From: Ceratopteris richardii
Lineage: Eukaryota; Streptophyta; Polypodiopsida; Polypodiales; Pteridaceae
Direction: 5' to 3'
Assembly: GCA_020310875.1 (NCBI GenBank)
Contig: CM035423.1
Coordinates: 127,577,311-127,641,310, forward strand
Length of the DNA: 64,000 nucleotides
Positions 32,069 to 44,859 of this stretch are shown here, one piece after another (positions within the stretch are counted from its first letter, which is position 1; the number at the start of each line of letters is the position of its first letter). A model generated the notes under the pieces. The model had not been told where the DNA came from. It ran no database searches and saw nothing but the letters and a program-made list of their open reading frames with translations. The translations under genes were made by a program, and so were the position numbers.

Positions 32069-32695
32069 TGTTGAAGCTCAAGGTCAAGGACACAGCATGG
32101 AAGCGCATCAAGGAAGTAGACACACAAGAAGAAGGAGCAAGTAGGGAGCTCCAAGAAGCACCTGTCAAATTTTCAGAAGAAATCCCTACAAAAATAGTGA
32201 TTTTTATCACTAAAAACCATTGTAAATACCATTTTCCATTTTTGTAACTCCATTTTGTTCAAGCCGAGGAGTCCTCGAGCTTGAGGAGTATTAGATCTAC
32301 CATCCTACCAATTTTCATAATTTTTAGACTCCGTTTGAGCCCCCAAATAAGCCCTGGAACCTATTTTTTAACTAGGCCGGACACTAGGTCTGGACAGGGC
32401 CAAAACCACTCAAAAACTATAAAAAGGGCTGGAGAGCTCATTTTTGAGGTTAGCTTGTTGTAGATTTCAGCTTTGTAAGAGAGCTCTTGTATAATTGAAC
32501 ATCTTCCATTGTTCCACTCCTTGCTCTTACTTTGTGCGCGTGTGTGTGTATGTGTGTGCATGCTTGTGTGCTTTCACTCACGCACTTGTGCCATCACTTG
32601 CTCACGGTCTTCATACCGGTCCTCACGTCTCCACGGATTGACATTTATGAGGTGTATCTCCTCACGTTGGTACTCACCATTGTGCTAGAGTGACA
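32069..32695 (+). repeat. 3' LTR of element C (627 bp)
   Basis: Differs from the 5' LTR at about one site by eye, a C/T difference at a CpG near 32627. The right flank is GCAGC, against GTAGC on the left. Confidence 0.95.
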
Positions 32696-32815
32696 GCAGC
32701 CAAAGCATTTATTTATTTTCGATGTATGTTCATTCCTAAGAGAGTTGAAGCTAAGAGCTAATCTCTTGTGGAGAATGTACACCACTAATTTCATCAGGTG
32801 CATCATGTGCCGAAT

Positions 32816-32871
32816 GTGTGGCCTTGTAATGTGGCCCTATCATGCATACTTTAGGTGCATTGGATACTTCA
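32816..32871 (-). repeat. Conserved 3'-UTR motif in D
   Basis: In sense it reads CCTAAAGTATGCATGAT, then AGGGCCACATTACAAGGCC. The core is unchanged although the surrounding 3' UTR of D is hardly alignable to B and C. Confidence 0.7.
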
Positions 32872-32889
32872 TGAGTGCAATTGAGATCT

Positions 32890-35800
32890 TTGTCATTTTG
32901 CTGCTTAGCTCCTTGTAGTCTCTTGGGTTTCCAAATCCATTTCATGGGCGCTTGAACAGCACGTCTTGTTCCATTGATTTGTCCGTCTGTTGGTGTTGTC
33001 TTTGTTTCCTCTTGCGTTCTAATTGTATATACGTTTGCTTCTTTGCTTCGAGGACGAGTCTGTTTTGGCTTCATTATTCGTCTTTTTTGATGTATTACAT
33101 CCTCTTGAATTTTTCTCGCTTGCTTGGCTGCCTGTGTGACTCTTTTGGGAATTCATATCTGATGTCGTCCTGTCTGAGCTTCGATTAAAGGCTTGGGGAT
33201 CCATACTTGCAATAGTCCTTTAGTCATGGACTTTGGTACCGCTGGCTTGGTGATTTCCGCCTCCTTCTTAAGAGTGGGTGCTGACTTCTCCTAGTTCTAC
33301 ATCTGATCCTTGCGTACCCATTTGTATTTGTGTTGTCCTTGATATGAGTATCTCCTTGTTGTTTTCCAATATGGCGATCTTTTGGCTCATTGAGGAGGTC
33401 CAGGAGGGTTGGTTTCTTTTGTGGCTGGCTCTTCCTCAACTGAATGTGATGATTTTGACTCTACTGCTGACATCGTTGGGCTTGAAGTTTTTGTTGTTTC
33501 TAGATTGGTTTTTGAGATATTCTCTCTGGGACCATTTTTCAGTGTCTCTTCCTGGTATCTCGCCGAACTCTCGATGACCTTTGGTGAAGTTAAAAGCTTC
33601 TCTCCTAACAAACTGAAAATTTCCTTATGCCCTATTTTGGCAGAAATGTAGCCTTGAGCTAGGTTGATGTTTACCTCATTTTCAATGATCCAGTCTTGTC
33701 CTAGAATTAAGTCTTCTATTAAATCCTCATCTTTGCACACTAAGACTCTTTGTTCCATGGAGGAATTTCCTAGGTGGAGGGATACATTTGTTGTTCCAAT
33801 GCATTCGAGGGTTTGACCTCCGATTCCTATCAATTGGGCGCTTGTGGAACTCATACTCAATTGCAGATTTTTTATGACTGTATTTCGCATGCAACTAAGT
33901 GCTGCTCCTGAGTCTATCAAGGCGTCTATCAACTTTTACTCTGTCTTGCCAATCCCTAGGTTTAGGTAAGGTTGCGTCTTGCACACACCCGTGGTATCAG
34001 GATTATTGACTTGATAATTAGCCATAGGGATAGGCTCTTCTCCTTGGAGATATCGTTCATCCCGTTGCCTAATCCACTCTTTCCATTGCCTAATACGCTC
34101 TAGTGCTTCTTGCCGAGTTTCCTCTCTAATTCGTTCTTCTTCCCTTTTCCTATTTTGGGCACCTACTAATCGTGCTAGCATTTGTTCTGTCAAAGGCTCC
34201 ATGAATCGTCTCACTCTACATCCGCTGATGTAGTTAGGAAGGATATCTCCATCTAGGGTGGCTAGATTGACTGCACCACCAGTTGATATTCTATTTATGA
34301 TCAAAGGTCCATGTCCGCGTTTTTGTAACTTCTTGGCATGTTGTTTTAAGGTGTATACTAAGACTAAGTCTCCCTCTTTAAGTCCCTTGTCTTTTATATG
34401 TGCATCATAATATGCTTTTTGTCTCCTTTTAGCTGCATAAATTCCTGCCACTGCTTGTAACCTAGTCTCATGTAATTTCTCGATTTGGTCCAGTTGTTGG
34501 GATAATTCATGTCCGTTCCACTCATACTGTTGGGCCACTTTCAACGTTGGTACCAAAAAGTCAATTGGCAAAATTGCATTTTGCCCATACACTAAGTTGA
34601 ATGGGGTTGTTCCAATAGCCGTTTTATATGCAACCCGGAAGGCCCAAATTGTGTGATGCAACTGCTTGTCCCAATCTGACCTTCCATTATTGACAATCTT
34701 TGTCAATACTGTACACAGTACCTTGTTTGAACTCTCTGCTTGTCCATTGGCTTGGGGATGGTATGGGGCTGATTTTTTATGAATCACTAAAAACTCATTC
34801 ATTAGTGACTCGATTACTTCATTGAGGAAGTGCGTTCCCCGATCACTCACAATCTTGATGGGTAATCCAAACCGGGTGAAAATATGCTCGAAGAGAAACT
34901 TGGCAGTAGTTTGAGCATCATTCTTTCTAGTGGCTTTTGCTTCTACCCATTTGGTCAAGTAATCAGTGGCTACTATGATGTACTCCGCATGTGATCCTTT
35001 GGCTGGTGGGTTGATGGGTCCTATAAAGTCATTACCCCATTTTGAGAATGCTCTTGCACAGACCATGGGTCTTAATGGCATGTCATCTCTCCTAATTGGG
35101 TATTTAGCTCTCTGACAGGTCTCACAGCTTCGTACATATGTTTCAGCATCCATATGTAGAGTTGGCCACCACAAGCCTGCAAAGAGAATCATTTTGACAG
35201 TTCTCTCCGCTGAAAAATGACCTCCTGTAGCGCCCGCATGTGCCATTTCTAATATGGGTAAATATTCTCTTTCATGCACACATAAGCTGAGTTGGTTGTC
35301 TTTTCCTCGCCTAAACAATTGTCTCCCCATGAGTATATAATCCTTGCTCATTTCTTCTAAGGATCTTTTTCTTGCCAAACTAGCTCCTGCTTCATGCTCT
35401 TTTGTTTTTAAGAATTTAACCAATGTCTTGCCCCAATTGGGTGCGATGATTGAGAATGGTATGGACGTATGATCTTCCGGGCTCGTCTCTTGGCATTCTG
35501 CACAATTACTTACATAGTCAGAACATTCTTGGGCATGTTAGGCTAGTACACTCCTAATCTTTTTAGTTCTCGAATTGTTCCATGAATTCCTTGGTGTGTT
35601 CTCCATTTGTTTACATGTGCTTGCTCGATTAGTTGTTTTTGTTCGTCCTCCTCGAAACATCTTAGTAATACTCCATTGGGTTCCTTATAGTACACGCTTC
35701 CAGCAATAATGTGTAAATTCCTTGATTGGAGAATTTCCTTTTTGCTATTCTTGTTGATTGAGTGTTGTGGGCCATGGGTGAGTATCGGAATTAGTCTCTC

Positions 35801-36990
35801 TGCCCACTTTGGACATACTTCTAGGTTAAATAAATAAGCATCTGGCAGATCATCGGGCACTCCACTTGGTGGCTCCCCGTGTGTTAGCCTAGAAAGGTGG
35901 TCTGCTCTTACGTGAGTGTTTCCTTTCTTTACTACCACTTCGAAGTCGAACTCCATTAGTAGTAAGAACCATCGTACTAATCTTCCTGTGTTACAAGGCT
36001 TATTGACTAAGTATAGTAAAGCCTGATGGTCTATGAAGAACTTGAACTTGTTGGCTAAGAGGTAGTGTCTGAATTTCTTCACTGTGTATACCATTCCTAA
36101 CCCTTCTCGTTCCGTAGTGGTATAATTTCGTTCCGCTTGATTCAGTTGTCTACTAGCATAGACAATTGGATGATCAAGCTTCCCTTCATCCGCTGGTTGG
36201 GCTAGGATGCATCCAATGGCATAGTTAGAAGCATCAACATGAATATGAAAAGGCTTGCTCCAGTTTGGTGTTTTCAGAATTGGGGCTGAACTAAGCCTCT
36301 TTTTCAGCTCGTTGAATGCCTTCTCGCACTCTTCTGTCCAATTAAATTGAGTCAAGAGACCATACAAGGGTTTCGCTATTATGGCATACATGTGAATAAA
36401 CCTACGGTAATATCCACAGTGTCCCATAAAGGCTTGCACTTCCTTTGCATTCTTGGGTCTTGGTAGGTCTAGGATGACTTTAATTTTGTCCTCATCCGTA
36501 GATATTCCATTTCTTGAAACTATATGTCCTAAGATCTTTCCTTGCCTCACCATGAAGACACACTTTTCTGGGTTTAAACAGACTCTATACTGTCTACATT
36601 TGTTGAATATCTTCCTCAACTCGGGGATGTGATCGCATCTTTGATTGGAGTACGTGCAAAGGTCTTCTACGTATACTTCCATTCTTTTTTTCAAAAATTC
36701 CTTGAAAACATGACACATCAATCGTTGGAAAGTAGTAGGTGCATTAGTGAGTCCAAAAGGCATCACTCTAAAAGCATACACACCCCATTCGGTTGCGAAT
36801 GCGGTCTTATGTTGATCCTCAGTCGCAATGGCTACTTGATTGTATCCGGAGAATCCATCCAAGAAGCTATAGACCTCTTTTCCGGCTACCCTCTCCAATA
36901 GATGGTCCGTGATGGGTAATGGGTAGCTGTCACGTATGGTGGCCGCATTCACCTTCTTCAAATTTATGCACACTCTCAGTTTTCCATTTT
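32890..36990 (-). pseudogene. pol: pol of element D
   Basis: Parts recognisable in sense order: RT (INLKKVNAATIRDSYPLP, FSGYNQVAIA, FRVMPFGLTNAP; about 36330-36970), RNase H (HVDASNYAIG near 36230, TTTEREGLGMVY near 36110), a first zinc-module remnant near 35540-35640, a second HHCC (AHAGATGGHF, CETCQRA; about 35110-35240), integrase core (SKWGNDFIGP, VSDRGTHF, NGQAES; about 34730-35050), an integrase C-terminal domain, a charged helix, retropepsin 2 (ALIDSGAALS, LILGQDWI; about 33690-33930), and a tail with VWIPKP and WIWKPKRL (about 32890-33220). The N-terminal protease region is not recognised. Broken, with several breaks. Confidence 0.85.
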
Positions 36991-36999
36991 CTAGGGTTG

Positions 37000-39404
37000 T
37001 AAGGTCGAGGGCACTCTCTAATGAAATGGTCTCCCCTGCATCTATAGCATGGTCCTCTTTGCACAGGTGGTCTAATGGGTGGTCTCATGGTTGGTTGTAC
37101 TTTAGGAGCCGTATACAATAAGGTGGCTATCTCTGCTCCATAAGCCTGATCATAGCCCTCATATCCATAATAAGCAGCATCATATGCAGATTTGTATTCT
37201 AACCTGTTGGCTTCATATGGGTGGTAATCTCCTGGTGCCGATTCATATCCAGGGTTTGTGGGTTCTACATGGGTCATTGTCGACGCTGGAACTATAGCTC
37301 TTTCTAAGTTTTCTTCAGGTTGAGCATACTTCACCGATACTACTTGTTGAGGTTTCGATGATTGGGGTCCTAGCACTAGTTGTGGTGGTGGATATGGTGC
37401 CTGCTCGTATGGCCTTGATGCTCCTGGTGGTGTAGGATACGGGTTGTATCTTGGTATCTCTCTGCCTGGCTCCCTAGGAGGGTATCCATATGGTCAATAC
37501 TGAGGTGGTTGAAAAGGGCGTGCTTGCCTATTGAAGGGACAGTTCTCAGTAGTGTGGTTGGTGTATTTTTGTTCTATGTGGCAGTACCAAGAAGTCCCTT
37601 GTTGTTGCTGCCTGTGGTATGGATACATAGGTTGTGCACCAGCCCCTCCTCGGACACACAAGTGTGTGGGGTGCTCTCCTCCACATAAGTTACATCTCCA
37701 TAGCATAGGCACTCTTTGAGCTAGGTTTTGGTAAGCTCTTTGCCCCTAGACTCCTAGTTTCTTTGCTAACAATTCTGCTAATTCTTCCATGTTACTGGAG
37801 TTGGATGTGACGGTGCTCCTTGAATCTTCTGATTTAGTGAGGTCGGATGTACTTTTAAGGTCCTCGGCTAGGTTATCTTCCAAATCAATGCACTCTTGAA
37901 GGCACTCACTCAATGTTTGTAGCCTCTTCACATACACTAGTGTTCTTAGAGTTTCGTTAGTGAGTCCATCTAAAAATAATGAAATCATCTTTTGTTGAGG
38001 GGGCCTCTCAGCCATTGGGCATCTATCCACATATTGATTGAATCTTCGGGCAGCAGTCTTCACGGTTTCATTAGGGTTTTGTTTAAAGCTATGGATTAAA
38101 GACGCAGAATTGTGTTTAATCCCTCTCTTTGTGAATTTCCCAATGAATTCTTGAAAGAAGTGTTCCATATTTCCAAATTGATTTGGGTCTAAGGGTTGGA
38201 ACCAAGTTAGAGATGTCCCTGTGAGGGTGAGTCCAAAAGACTCATACTGCACAAAGAAGTCATCTACTTGCTCCGCTCTTAGAACTTGTTTAAATTCAAC
38301 AATATGATCATAGGGTTCCCCCAATCCATCATAATGGTTTCTCACACATTTAGCCACTTGGATAGGTCTCAATCTTCTCATTGGTTCAGGCGGTCTGGGC
38401 ATTACGGGGAAGACTGGGATAGCTGGTCGTATTGGAGGTATTCCAAGCTGTCCTCCTACCGATGGTCGCGGTCTGGCTGGTGGTCGGTACTGGTTACCTA
38501 TCCCTGCATGGGCCTGATTGTGTGTTTGCGCTCCTGGAGTTGCAAACTGTACGTGAGTACGGTTGGGCACACTTCGTTGGCTGGTCTGTCCTGATGTGAT
38601 ATGTTCCGTCTCTTGTTGATTCCCAAAAGGATTTTGTGAGGTAGTTGCCTGATCTCTCTGAGGAAATACAGGTGCACCCATATATCTCAGCCTAGCCCTG
38701 TCTAAGGCACTCACAGGCCAATATCTCCTTTGATCCTTATCCAAGTATGTGAGTCTAGTTTCATCATCTAGGTCTTTCAGCTCATAGAATGTCATGGGGC
38801 TTTCTTCTCTCCCTGGAGCAGGTAAGTCTGTTTGAAGCAACAAGTCTGATCCATGGATCATATAGACTTCCAACAAGTAGTCGTCTTGAGGTATTAAATC
38901 TCCTCTCAAGACTCGTGATACTCGGGACTTGCCCCTAGGGGTAGTCACTAACTCTTCAGGGTGTGTTATTTCGGAGTTGTCTGGGTCCGCAAACTCTCCC
39001 CTTTTATTGATCCTCTCAGGAAATTCAGTCACAATGTAGATATGACCAATTTTGTCTACATACGCTCCTCCCTCGTACTTGACAGCAGGTTGGGGTATAA
39101 TTGTGGCAGTCATGGAAGTTACCATCCTAGCCACAGATCTATTTAAGCCATCCAGGTAGATGGGGATCTCCTGGGCATTAGTGGACACATACTGTAAGGA
39201 GGTATGGTAATCTCCCTCAATAGTAGACATGAAATTCCTATTTGGTGTTGGACCCTGCATGTCTTCCGAAGCCATGGGTATTTCCTCCTCTGAATCACTA
39301 GAAGTCTCTGAGTAGATGGAGTGATGACTAACCTGGGCAGCACTTCCCACAGAAGATATGATGCTTCTTCGACTACTTAGCACTCTTCCTGACCTCAGGT
39401 TCAT
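37000..39404 (-). pseudogene. gag: gag of element D
   Basis: Starts MNLRSGRVLSSRRS, sharing the MNLRSGR start with A-C. The capsid domain includes RNHYDGLGEPYDHIVEFKQVL and LQECIDLEDNLAEDL (about 37850-38350). Zinc knuckles: CNLCGGEHPTHLC near 37690, a C-x8-H-x4-C variant (CHIEQKYTNHTTENC) near 37570, and CYRCRGDHFIREC near 37040, all with the same spacing as in B. A proline- and tyrosine-rich linker separates them. Broken, with about two or three breaks. Confidence 0.88.
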
Positions 39405-40865
39405 TCACCCCCCCCAATCTCTCTATAAGTCCCAAAAATTCTCCTTGAGTGGCTCTCCCAAAGCCTCAATTTGCCTGACAAAATGCTAGTGTCAATTTGG
39501 ACGATACCACTTCCAGGCAATACTGCACTAGGCGATACTGCCTTGGCCACGATACGACACCAGAAGACAATGCGATACGATACTGTCTGCAGTAGACGAT
39601 ACGATTCTGGACAACTGATACAATATGATACCAAGTATCTTCCTGATATGATACGACTTTGATATCGCGATACGATCCCTGATAGGGAGGCGATACGATA
39701 CTACGGCTGATCACGATACGATACTTGATCCATGCCGGATACGATACCACCTCCTCACACGATACGATACGATGTTAACTTAGTATCGTGATATGCATCT
39801 TGCCAATGAGACGATACGATACTTGCAGGGTTCGACGATACGATACTAAAAGAAGGGACGATACGATATCCCGGTCCTCACGATACGATACTGGAGAACC
39901 AAGGCGATACGATTCTGATGATGGTATCGCGATACTATCCAGGCAAACGGACGATACGATACCGAAGTGGTAACGCGATACAAGTTGGCAAGTGGGCAAT
40001 ACGATACTAGGTGTGTCAATGATACAATACCAACAGTAGGTAGTCGATACGATACCACTGTAGTAAAGTGCGATCGCGATACCACTCTGACGACACGATA
40101 CCAAAATGGTATCGCGATACCAGGGTTGATACCGGCCATACGATATTACGACGAGTATCGCGATACAAGGGAGTTTCGGTATCGCGATACCAAATCTCAA
40201 CCAATCGCGATACTCAAGCCAAAAAGCATGAAATTTCCAAAACTTTTGCACCCCCTTGCTCCTCACACACACCTCTTCACTCCTAGGTCACTGTCCTTCA
40301 CAAAGAAATCATAATGACACTAGTTTTTCCCCCCCACGATACTGCGCATGCTTTTAATCACTTGTTTATGCATGTTTAGGATGTTTTAACAGATAATCTT
40401 GGTAGAACCTCACCTCTAGGTAATCTTGCTTGCACCTGGAGCTCACAAAGTAACTAGGGAGGCCCGCTCCGCACGATACTCTGTGCACAATACCACACGC
40501 TGCTCGCAGACAATACCAGTTCACTTTGTAGTGTCAAATGAGCCACATTTTTGGATTTTTATACTTTTTGGACAAAGTTTGGATTTTGCTATTTTTAGAT
40601 GGTTTTTTGGGACTTTTTTTGGTGATCTTGGCCTACTCCTACTTCACCTACCTTCAACTCTCCCCTCTACCTAACCTAACCCTAACTCCTCCTTCTCTCC
40701 CTTCCTACTAACCCTAAACCTAAAACTTATTACACACACCTCTGAGATGTGAAGTAACAAGTGCTGAAGTGATTGACTACTTGCCACCGGACAAATTCAC
40801 CTCTACAAGTACGATTCTATCACACTCGATCTATAACCATCACGAAGGCACCTTGGCTGAGTGTT
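39405..40865 (-). other. Leader of element D with TATCG/TCGCGA minisatellite
   Basis: Non-coding. From about 39495 to 40215 it consists of units around ACGATACGATAC and TATCGCGATACC with unique spacers, like C's array. The part from 40216 to 40865 is unique, pyrimidine-rich in places, with no coding frame supported. Where A-C have TGATGGTAAG after the primer site, D has TGATGGTTATAG, so a splice donor is less clear here. Confidence 0.85.
39495..40215 (-). repeat. TATCGCGATACC / CGATACGATAC minisatellite of D
   Basis: About 35 units. The palindromic TATCGCGATA units cluster in the half nearest the primer site and the CGATACGATAC units in the half nearest gag. Confidence 0.88.
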
Positions 40866-40882
40866 CCCCGGCAACAGCGCCA
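40866..40882 (-). promoter_or_regulatory. Primer binding site of D (tRNA-Asp type)
   Basis: TGGCGCTGTTGCCGGGG in sense, one base different from A-C. It lies about 8 nt inside the LTR. Confidence 0.8.
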
Positions 40883-40890
40883 AAAACGTG

Positions 40891-41771
40891 TGTACTTGAG
40901 TCAAGAAGACTCAAGGACTCGTGCCAATGAGACTATACCTCAATTGCAACACAAGTGCAGTGGGAAATTAACACACATTTAAATGTCAATCCGATCGAAC
41001 GACCTAACCAAGTGTATGAGGACGTGTGCACACGTGATGGAAAATGAAGTGGCTAAGCTTGCATGCATGAGAAAAGACTAATTCACCTCTCACACTCACT
41101 GAAATGCTGAAAGTGTCTGCCGCGATACCTCTTACAGCAGTTTTAAAAAAATCAAGGATTTCTCCCAGCTCCGAACTCCAAATATAGGCAACAGGGTACT
41201 CGTTTCGAAGCTCTCAACGAGACGCATCTACTGGAAGCCGTTTCACTTGATTCTGATAACTCTGCTTCAAGTTATGGTCAAAATGGTGAATGGCGGGAAG
41301 CACCCACACTCACGCCACAACTCCTACTCGCTCGCACACACACTACAGTAGCTCAAAATCAATGGGGAGGGGTAGACAACCGTCCTACACACACATTTCT
41401 AGCAATACACACACATACCAGACCAAAAAGAGGATCAAAATCTGCAAGGAAGAGGCAAATTCGAAATTTCAGAAGAGCTCCTTCTTCACAATGGCAAAAA
41501 GTCTCTACAAAGAGTTACAAAGTGACTTATATACATGTGCCCTAAGTTTGGTCCTTTCACACAAGAGACCGGCACTTTATTCCAAAAAAGTAAATTTCCT
41601 ACCACTTTACAAAGGGTATTTTACAACAAGTTGGGGTTATGCAACTAGAGGACTCCTCTAGTGCATTTACATGGTTTTCAGGGAATTCTCTAAGACCTTG
41701 AAGAAGAAAAATTGTGCCCATTAATTTGAAAATTTTGGGGCTCTTCACATGTGCTCCTTTGCTCTGCAACA
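40891..41771 (-). repeat. 5' LTR of element D (about 881 bp)
   Basis: In sense it runs TGTTGCAGAGCAAAGG to GACTCAAGTACA, with TG/CA ends. A TATATAAG box is the complement of 41527-41533. The outer edge was placed where copia E protease sequence (VWYFDSG in sense, about 41780-41810) begins. The second LTR is not in the window, so the length is an estimate. Confidence 0.75.
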
Positions 41772-42740
41772 TCACCCCACTATCAAAGTACCAAACGTCT
41801 GAGTCCACTGCAGACATGCACTACTCATGAGAAGATGGGTCAAAAGTACAAACAGTAGTAAACGCCCATTCTTCTTCCTACACAAGATTAGCAAACTCTG
41901 TTTTGGTGTAGAGGCTTCTGCAACAACCATTCCAGCCTCCTTTTTCTTTGCCTCTTTTGCAGCCAGTTTTGGATAGTTCTTTATGATATGATCATTCCCT
42001 TTATAGTACTTGCAAAAAAATTTCTACTTTTCTGATTTCTTCTCATCTTTATCCTGGTTCTTCGAATGTGCAGCATTTGCAAATTTTTGCTTACTAGTAG
42101 AAGAGCTCCATTTTCCTTTGCCCTTCTGACTAGCCAGGAAAGCTTGATCTGCAACATGCATAATGGACCTATGCTGCCTGGATTGATCTTCCTGTAACAG
42201 AACAGAGACTAACTCCTCAAATGACAAGGCATTTGGATTGCCTTTCATCATCAATCGAAGAGTAGAAGCAAAACTCTGATATGAATTAGGAAGACCATTT
42301 AGAATGGTTTGCACAAGTGAGCTATCTGGTATAACCTCATCAGTAGAAATCAACTGTTCCTTCAAGTCTTTGATCTTTGTTAGAAAACTGTCCATAGAAT
42401 CACCTTTATTCATGTGCTCACTCTCCAGCTATTTTCGGAGGTAAGCAACATGAGCCTCATTCCTAGCCTGGTACAATGTCGTAAGTGTATCCCAAGCATC
42501 CTTTGCTGTTCTGCAAGAGCGAATGTGAGGAATAATAGCACGTTTGACAGACAAAGCTATCAATGCATGTGCTTGAGCATCTCTGCCATCCCAACGAATT
42601 TTCTCTACAGTAGGTGCAATAGAAACAACAGCAGGAATAGGAATCTGCATAATATCATCTTCGACACCATCTCCGTCAGCTTCAACACCTGTATTTGCAG
42701 TACTTGTAGTCGCAGGTGTAATAAACATCTTTCAACACCC
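41772..42740 (-). pseudogene. gag and start of protease of copia E
   Basis: Ty1/copia gag of the UBN2 type: IRWDGRDAQAHALIALSVK, CRTAKDAWDTLTTLYQARNEAH and LTKIKDLKEQLISTDEVIPDSSLVQTIL are typical helices, followed by a lysine-rich region that would precede the zinc knuckle. The protease signature VWYFDSG stands next to D's LTR edge. Expected role: capsid of the copia particle. Confidence 0.82.
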
Positions 42741-43210
42741 TGCACAATGTTCCACAGTCCTTTGGTAACCAATACATGTCACATCATATAAACCCATAAT
42801 GGGTAGTTGGTACCATCCAACTTATCCTCAATAGCCAACATACAGAATACATCACTGCTTTCAGCCATGGCAGCTGACTAAAATACCTTGATGCAAAAAA
42901 TTGACTGTATCTCAAAAAGTTGAACGGAACTGCCCAGATGAGTTCTGCTAAACCTGTAGCAGACTTTGAGACGCTTATATTGGCGAAGAAAAACCAGTAT
43001 ATACCTTTGGCACAAAAAGACAAAATAGCCTGCACAAGCATTGCGATAGTGCGTTCGGAGGTCGAAACGAGCTCAGATCGCGATTTTGGCACCACAAAAC
43101 GAAGCTGTTTTGATCTTTGAAACACCTTGAGTATGCTCACCAAATTTCGTGCAAATATGAGATTGCAACCGGAGGAGTGTCGACGATGCCGTAGATGAAG
43201 CGGCGACCTG
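42741..43210 (-). other. Leader of copia E
   Basis: Non-coding stretch between the primer site and gag. No supported feature inside it. Confidence 0.5.
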
Positions 43211-43222
43211 CTCTAATACCAA
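43211..43222 (-). promoter_or_regulatory. Primer binding site of E (initiator-Met type)
   Basis: TGGTATTAGAGC in sense, one base from the usual plant copia site TGGTATCAGAGC. Confidence 0.75.
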
Positions 43223-43227
43223 TTTTT

Positions 43228-43453
43228 GGAGTTAGATGTCTGCGGAAGCACGCGAACAGCACAAGGAAGAAGAAGAAGCTTGGAGCACAACACAGAAGAC
43301 TGAATGTATTACTAGAGAATGTACAAAGATAAGTAGCCCATTAGGGCAATAGGCGTATATAAAAGCCCGGAGAAAAAAACCTCATAAAGAGGGAAAAAAA
43401 TGCCCCGGTGGTCCTAGAGTGTTCACACACATCACTACCTAAATATATCAACA
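43228..43453 (-). repeat. 5' LTR of copia E (about 226 bp)
   Basis: In sense TGTTGATATATTTAGG to CATCTAACTCCA, with TG/CA ends. It contains a TATATA-like box (complement near 43356-43362). The right edge meets protease sequence of F. The partner LTR is not visible. Confidence 0.7.
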
Positions 43454-44859
43454 ATAGCTTTGGTTGTGTAACCTTGGTAGGTGATTGGAAGATAAGTATT
43501 ATCTTGTTCACCTTCACTCATGTCTCCTTTTTGTATAGAGGTACCTCTAGGACTTTCTACTTAGGACTTACTTTTGACATATTGGAACTAAGTTCTGGGA
43601 CCTCAATTGCCACGTTTCCATAGCTCAGGTTTTACTATGAGCAACTCTTCTAAGGTGAGATGACACTGCACCATACTCTTCTTCAAGACTTGAGTGTTTC
43701 CTGGAACCACTGAGTTCTCATTTCTTATCAGTATTGTGGGAGCTCTGATCTAAAGAGATTTAGATTCCCATGGGGCTGTGAATTGTGACAACTCTTGTAA
43801 AGAATTAGATCTAATCTCTCTTCTTCTTGTTGATCTTCTTGGTCTCCACAAATAGATGGAATGTCTTGGGGAAATCGATCATGAAGATCATCAATTTCAG
43901 GAATAGGAGGGGGATCACCCTTCTCCTTGGCCCATTCCTCTTCTTGTATTTCTCGCAAGAACTCTTCAAAGTATTGTTCAATTGAAAGAGGTGTTCCACT
44001 ATCATAGAATCAGGAACATAAACTCTCATTGGTGGTGAGTTTTCTCTTTCAACAATTGGTTGAGCCTATGGAGTTAAGAAACATATGGCTTGTTTACCAA
44101 TTGCTCTAATCTTTCTAATAAGCCTTGGAAATGCAAACCAAGTTTGATAGAATTTGTTTGATTGAACAATTGATTGGCCTCCAGCATAGCTTGAGCTTGT
44201 TCTATAATTTACATGCACATTTTTTTCCGTTAAATCTATAAATCTGCTCTAGGATAACTCTTATCTACGTTTGCAACTATTAGTGCTTCTTGAAGTCGAT
44301 CCTGGTAGGCCTTGCACATCATGGCCAAGCCTTCTTGGGTTGGATCTCTGAAAACCGACCCTAGTTGTGGTCTATTTACAACTAGTGGTGGGGTGGGGTG
44401 AAGTGGAGTGGATGGATCTTTGGCATGCAAGGGGTTTTGAGATGCAATGTTTGCTATTTTCATTTTTGCATTTCTCAAGCTTTATTCTATGTCGGATAAC
44501 TTTCTAGCCCACTTATGATTGGCCTTCAACTAGTATCCTTCCATGTTCTTGTTTTCCTCTTACTCGGCTCTCCTGATTCACTTGACTCTGATTGTTCAGC
44601 TAGTTTAGCCTGATTTAAGGCTTGTGCTCTAGTGATTGCATGTATAGGAGCCACATTAATGCTACCTGAACTTGAATCCACCACTAAGCCTACAATATGA
44701 ATGGGTGTAACCTTGGGTGCACTAGAGGGGTTCCTTGGACAATATCTTGGGAGATGTTGCATTGTGATGTTTTTTCCTTGTCCTAGAGCTAGTGGGTGGG
44801 GAAATTCATGAATGAAATGGTTGCCCTAACATCTAAAACATGGTCCTCTAGGGGCTTGT

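Larger units (their letters stand above)
6063..32695 (+). mobile_element. Element C: Ty3/gypsy LTR retrotransposon, split by B
   Basis: The plus-strand order is 5' LTR (6063-6689), primer site, leader with TATCG-type minisatellite, [B inserted at 8223-21707], gag, pol, 3' UTR, polypurine tract and 3' LTR (32069-32695). The two LTRs are 627 bp each and differ at about one site by eye. That implies insertion well within the last few hundred thousand years at usual plant rates. Flanks are GTAGC and GCAGC, a target duplication with one mismatch. Gag has about two breaks and the pol tail about one, while the enzymatic part of pol reads open. It is a sister family of A/B, with a clearly different leader repeat. 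Confidence 0.93.
32696..41771 (-). mobile_element. Element D: diverged Ty3/gypsy element, main part
   Basis: Minus-strand order: LTR (40891-41771), primer site, TATCG/TCGCGA minisatellite leader, gag, pol with second retropepsin, WVPK-like tail and 3' UTR motif. It continues left of C as ORF3 (4443-6062). Same architecture as A-C, but proteins and LTR are clearly diverged. It is interrupted by A and C and its 3' LTR is outside the window. The coding part is broken, with roughly five to eight breaks. It is inserted in the gag-protease region of copia E. Confidence 0.88.
41772..43453 (-). mobile_element. Element E: Ty1/copia retrotransposon, 5' part
   Basis: Minus-strand order: short 5' LTR (43228-43453), primer site resembling initiator-Met, leader, gag, and the first residues of the protease (VWYFDSG), where D is inserted. 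The remainder would lie beyond D and is not in the window. Broken, with about three breaks. It is inserted in the protease region of F. Confidence 0.82.
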
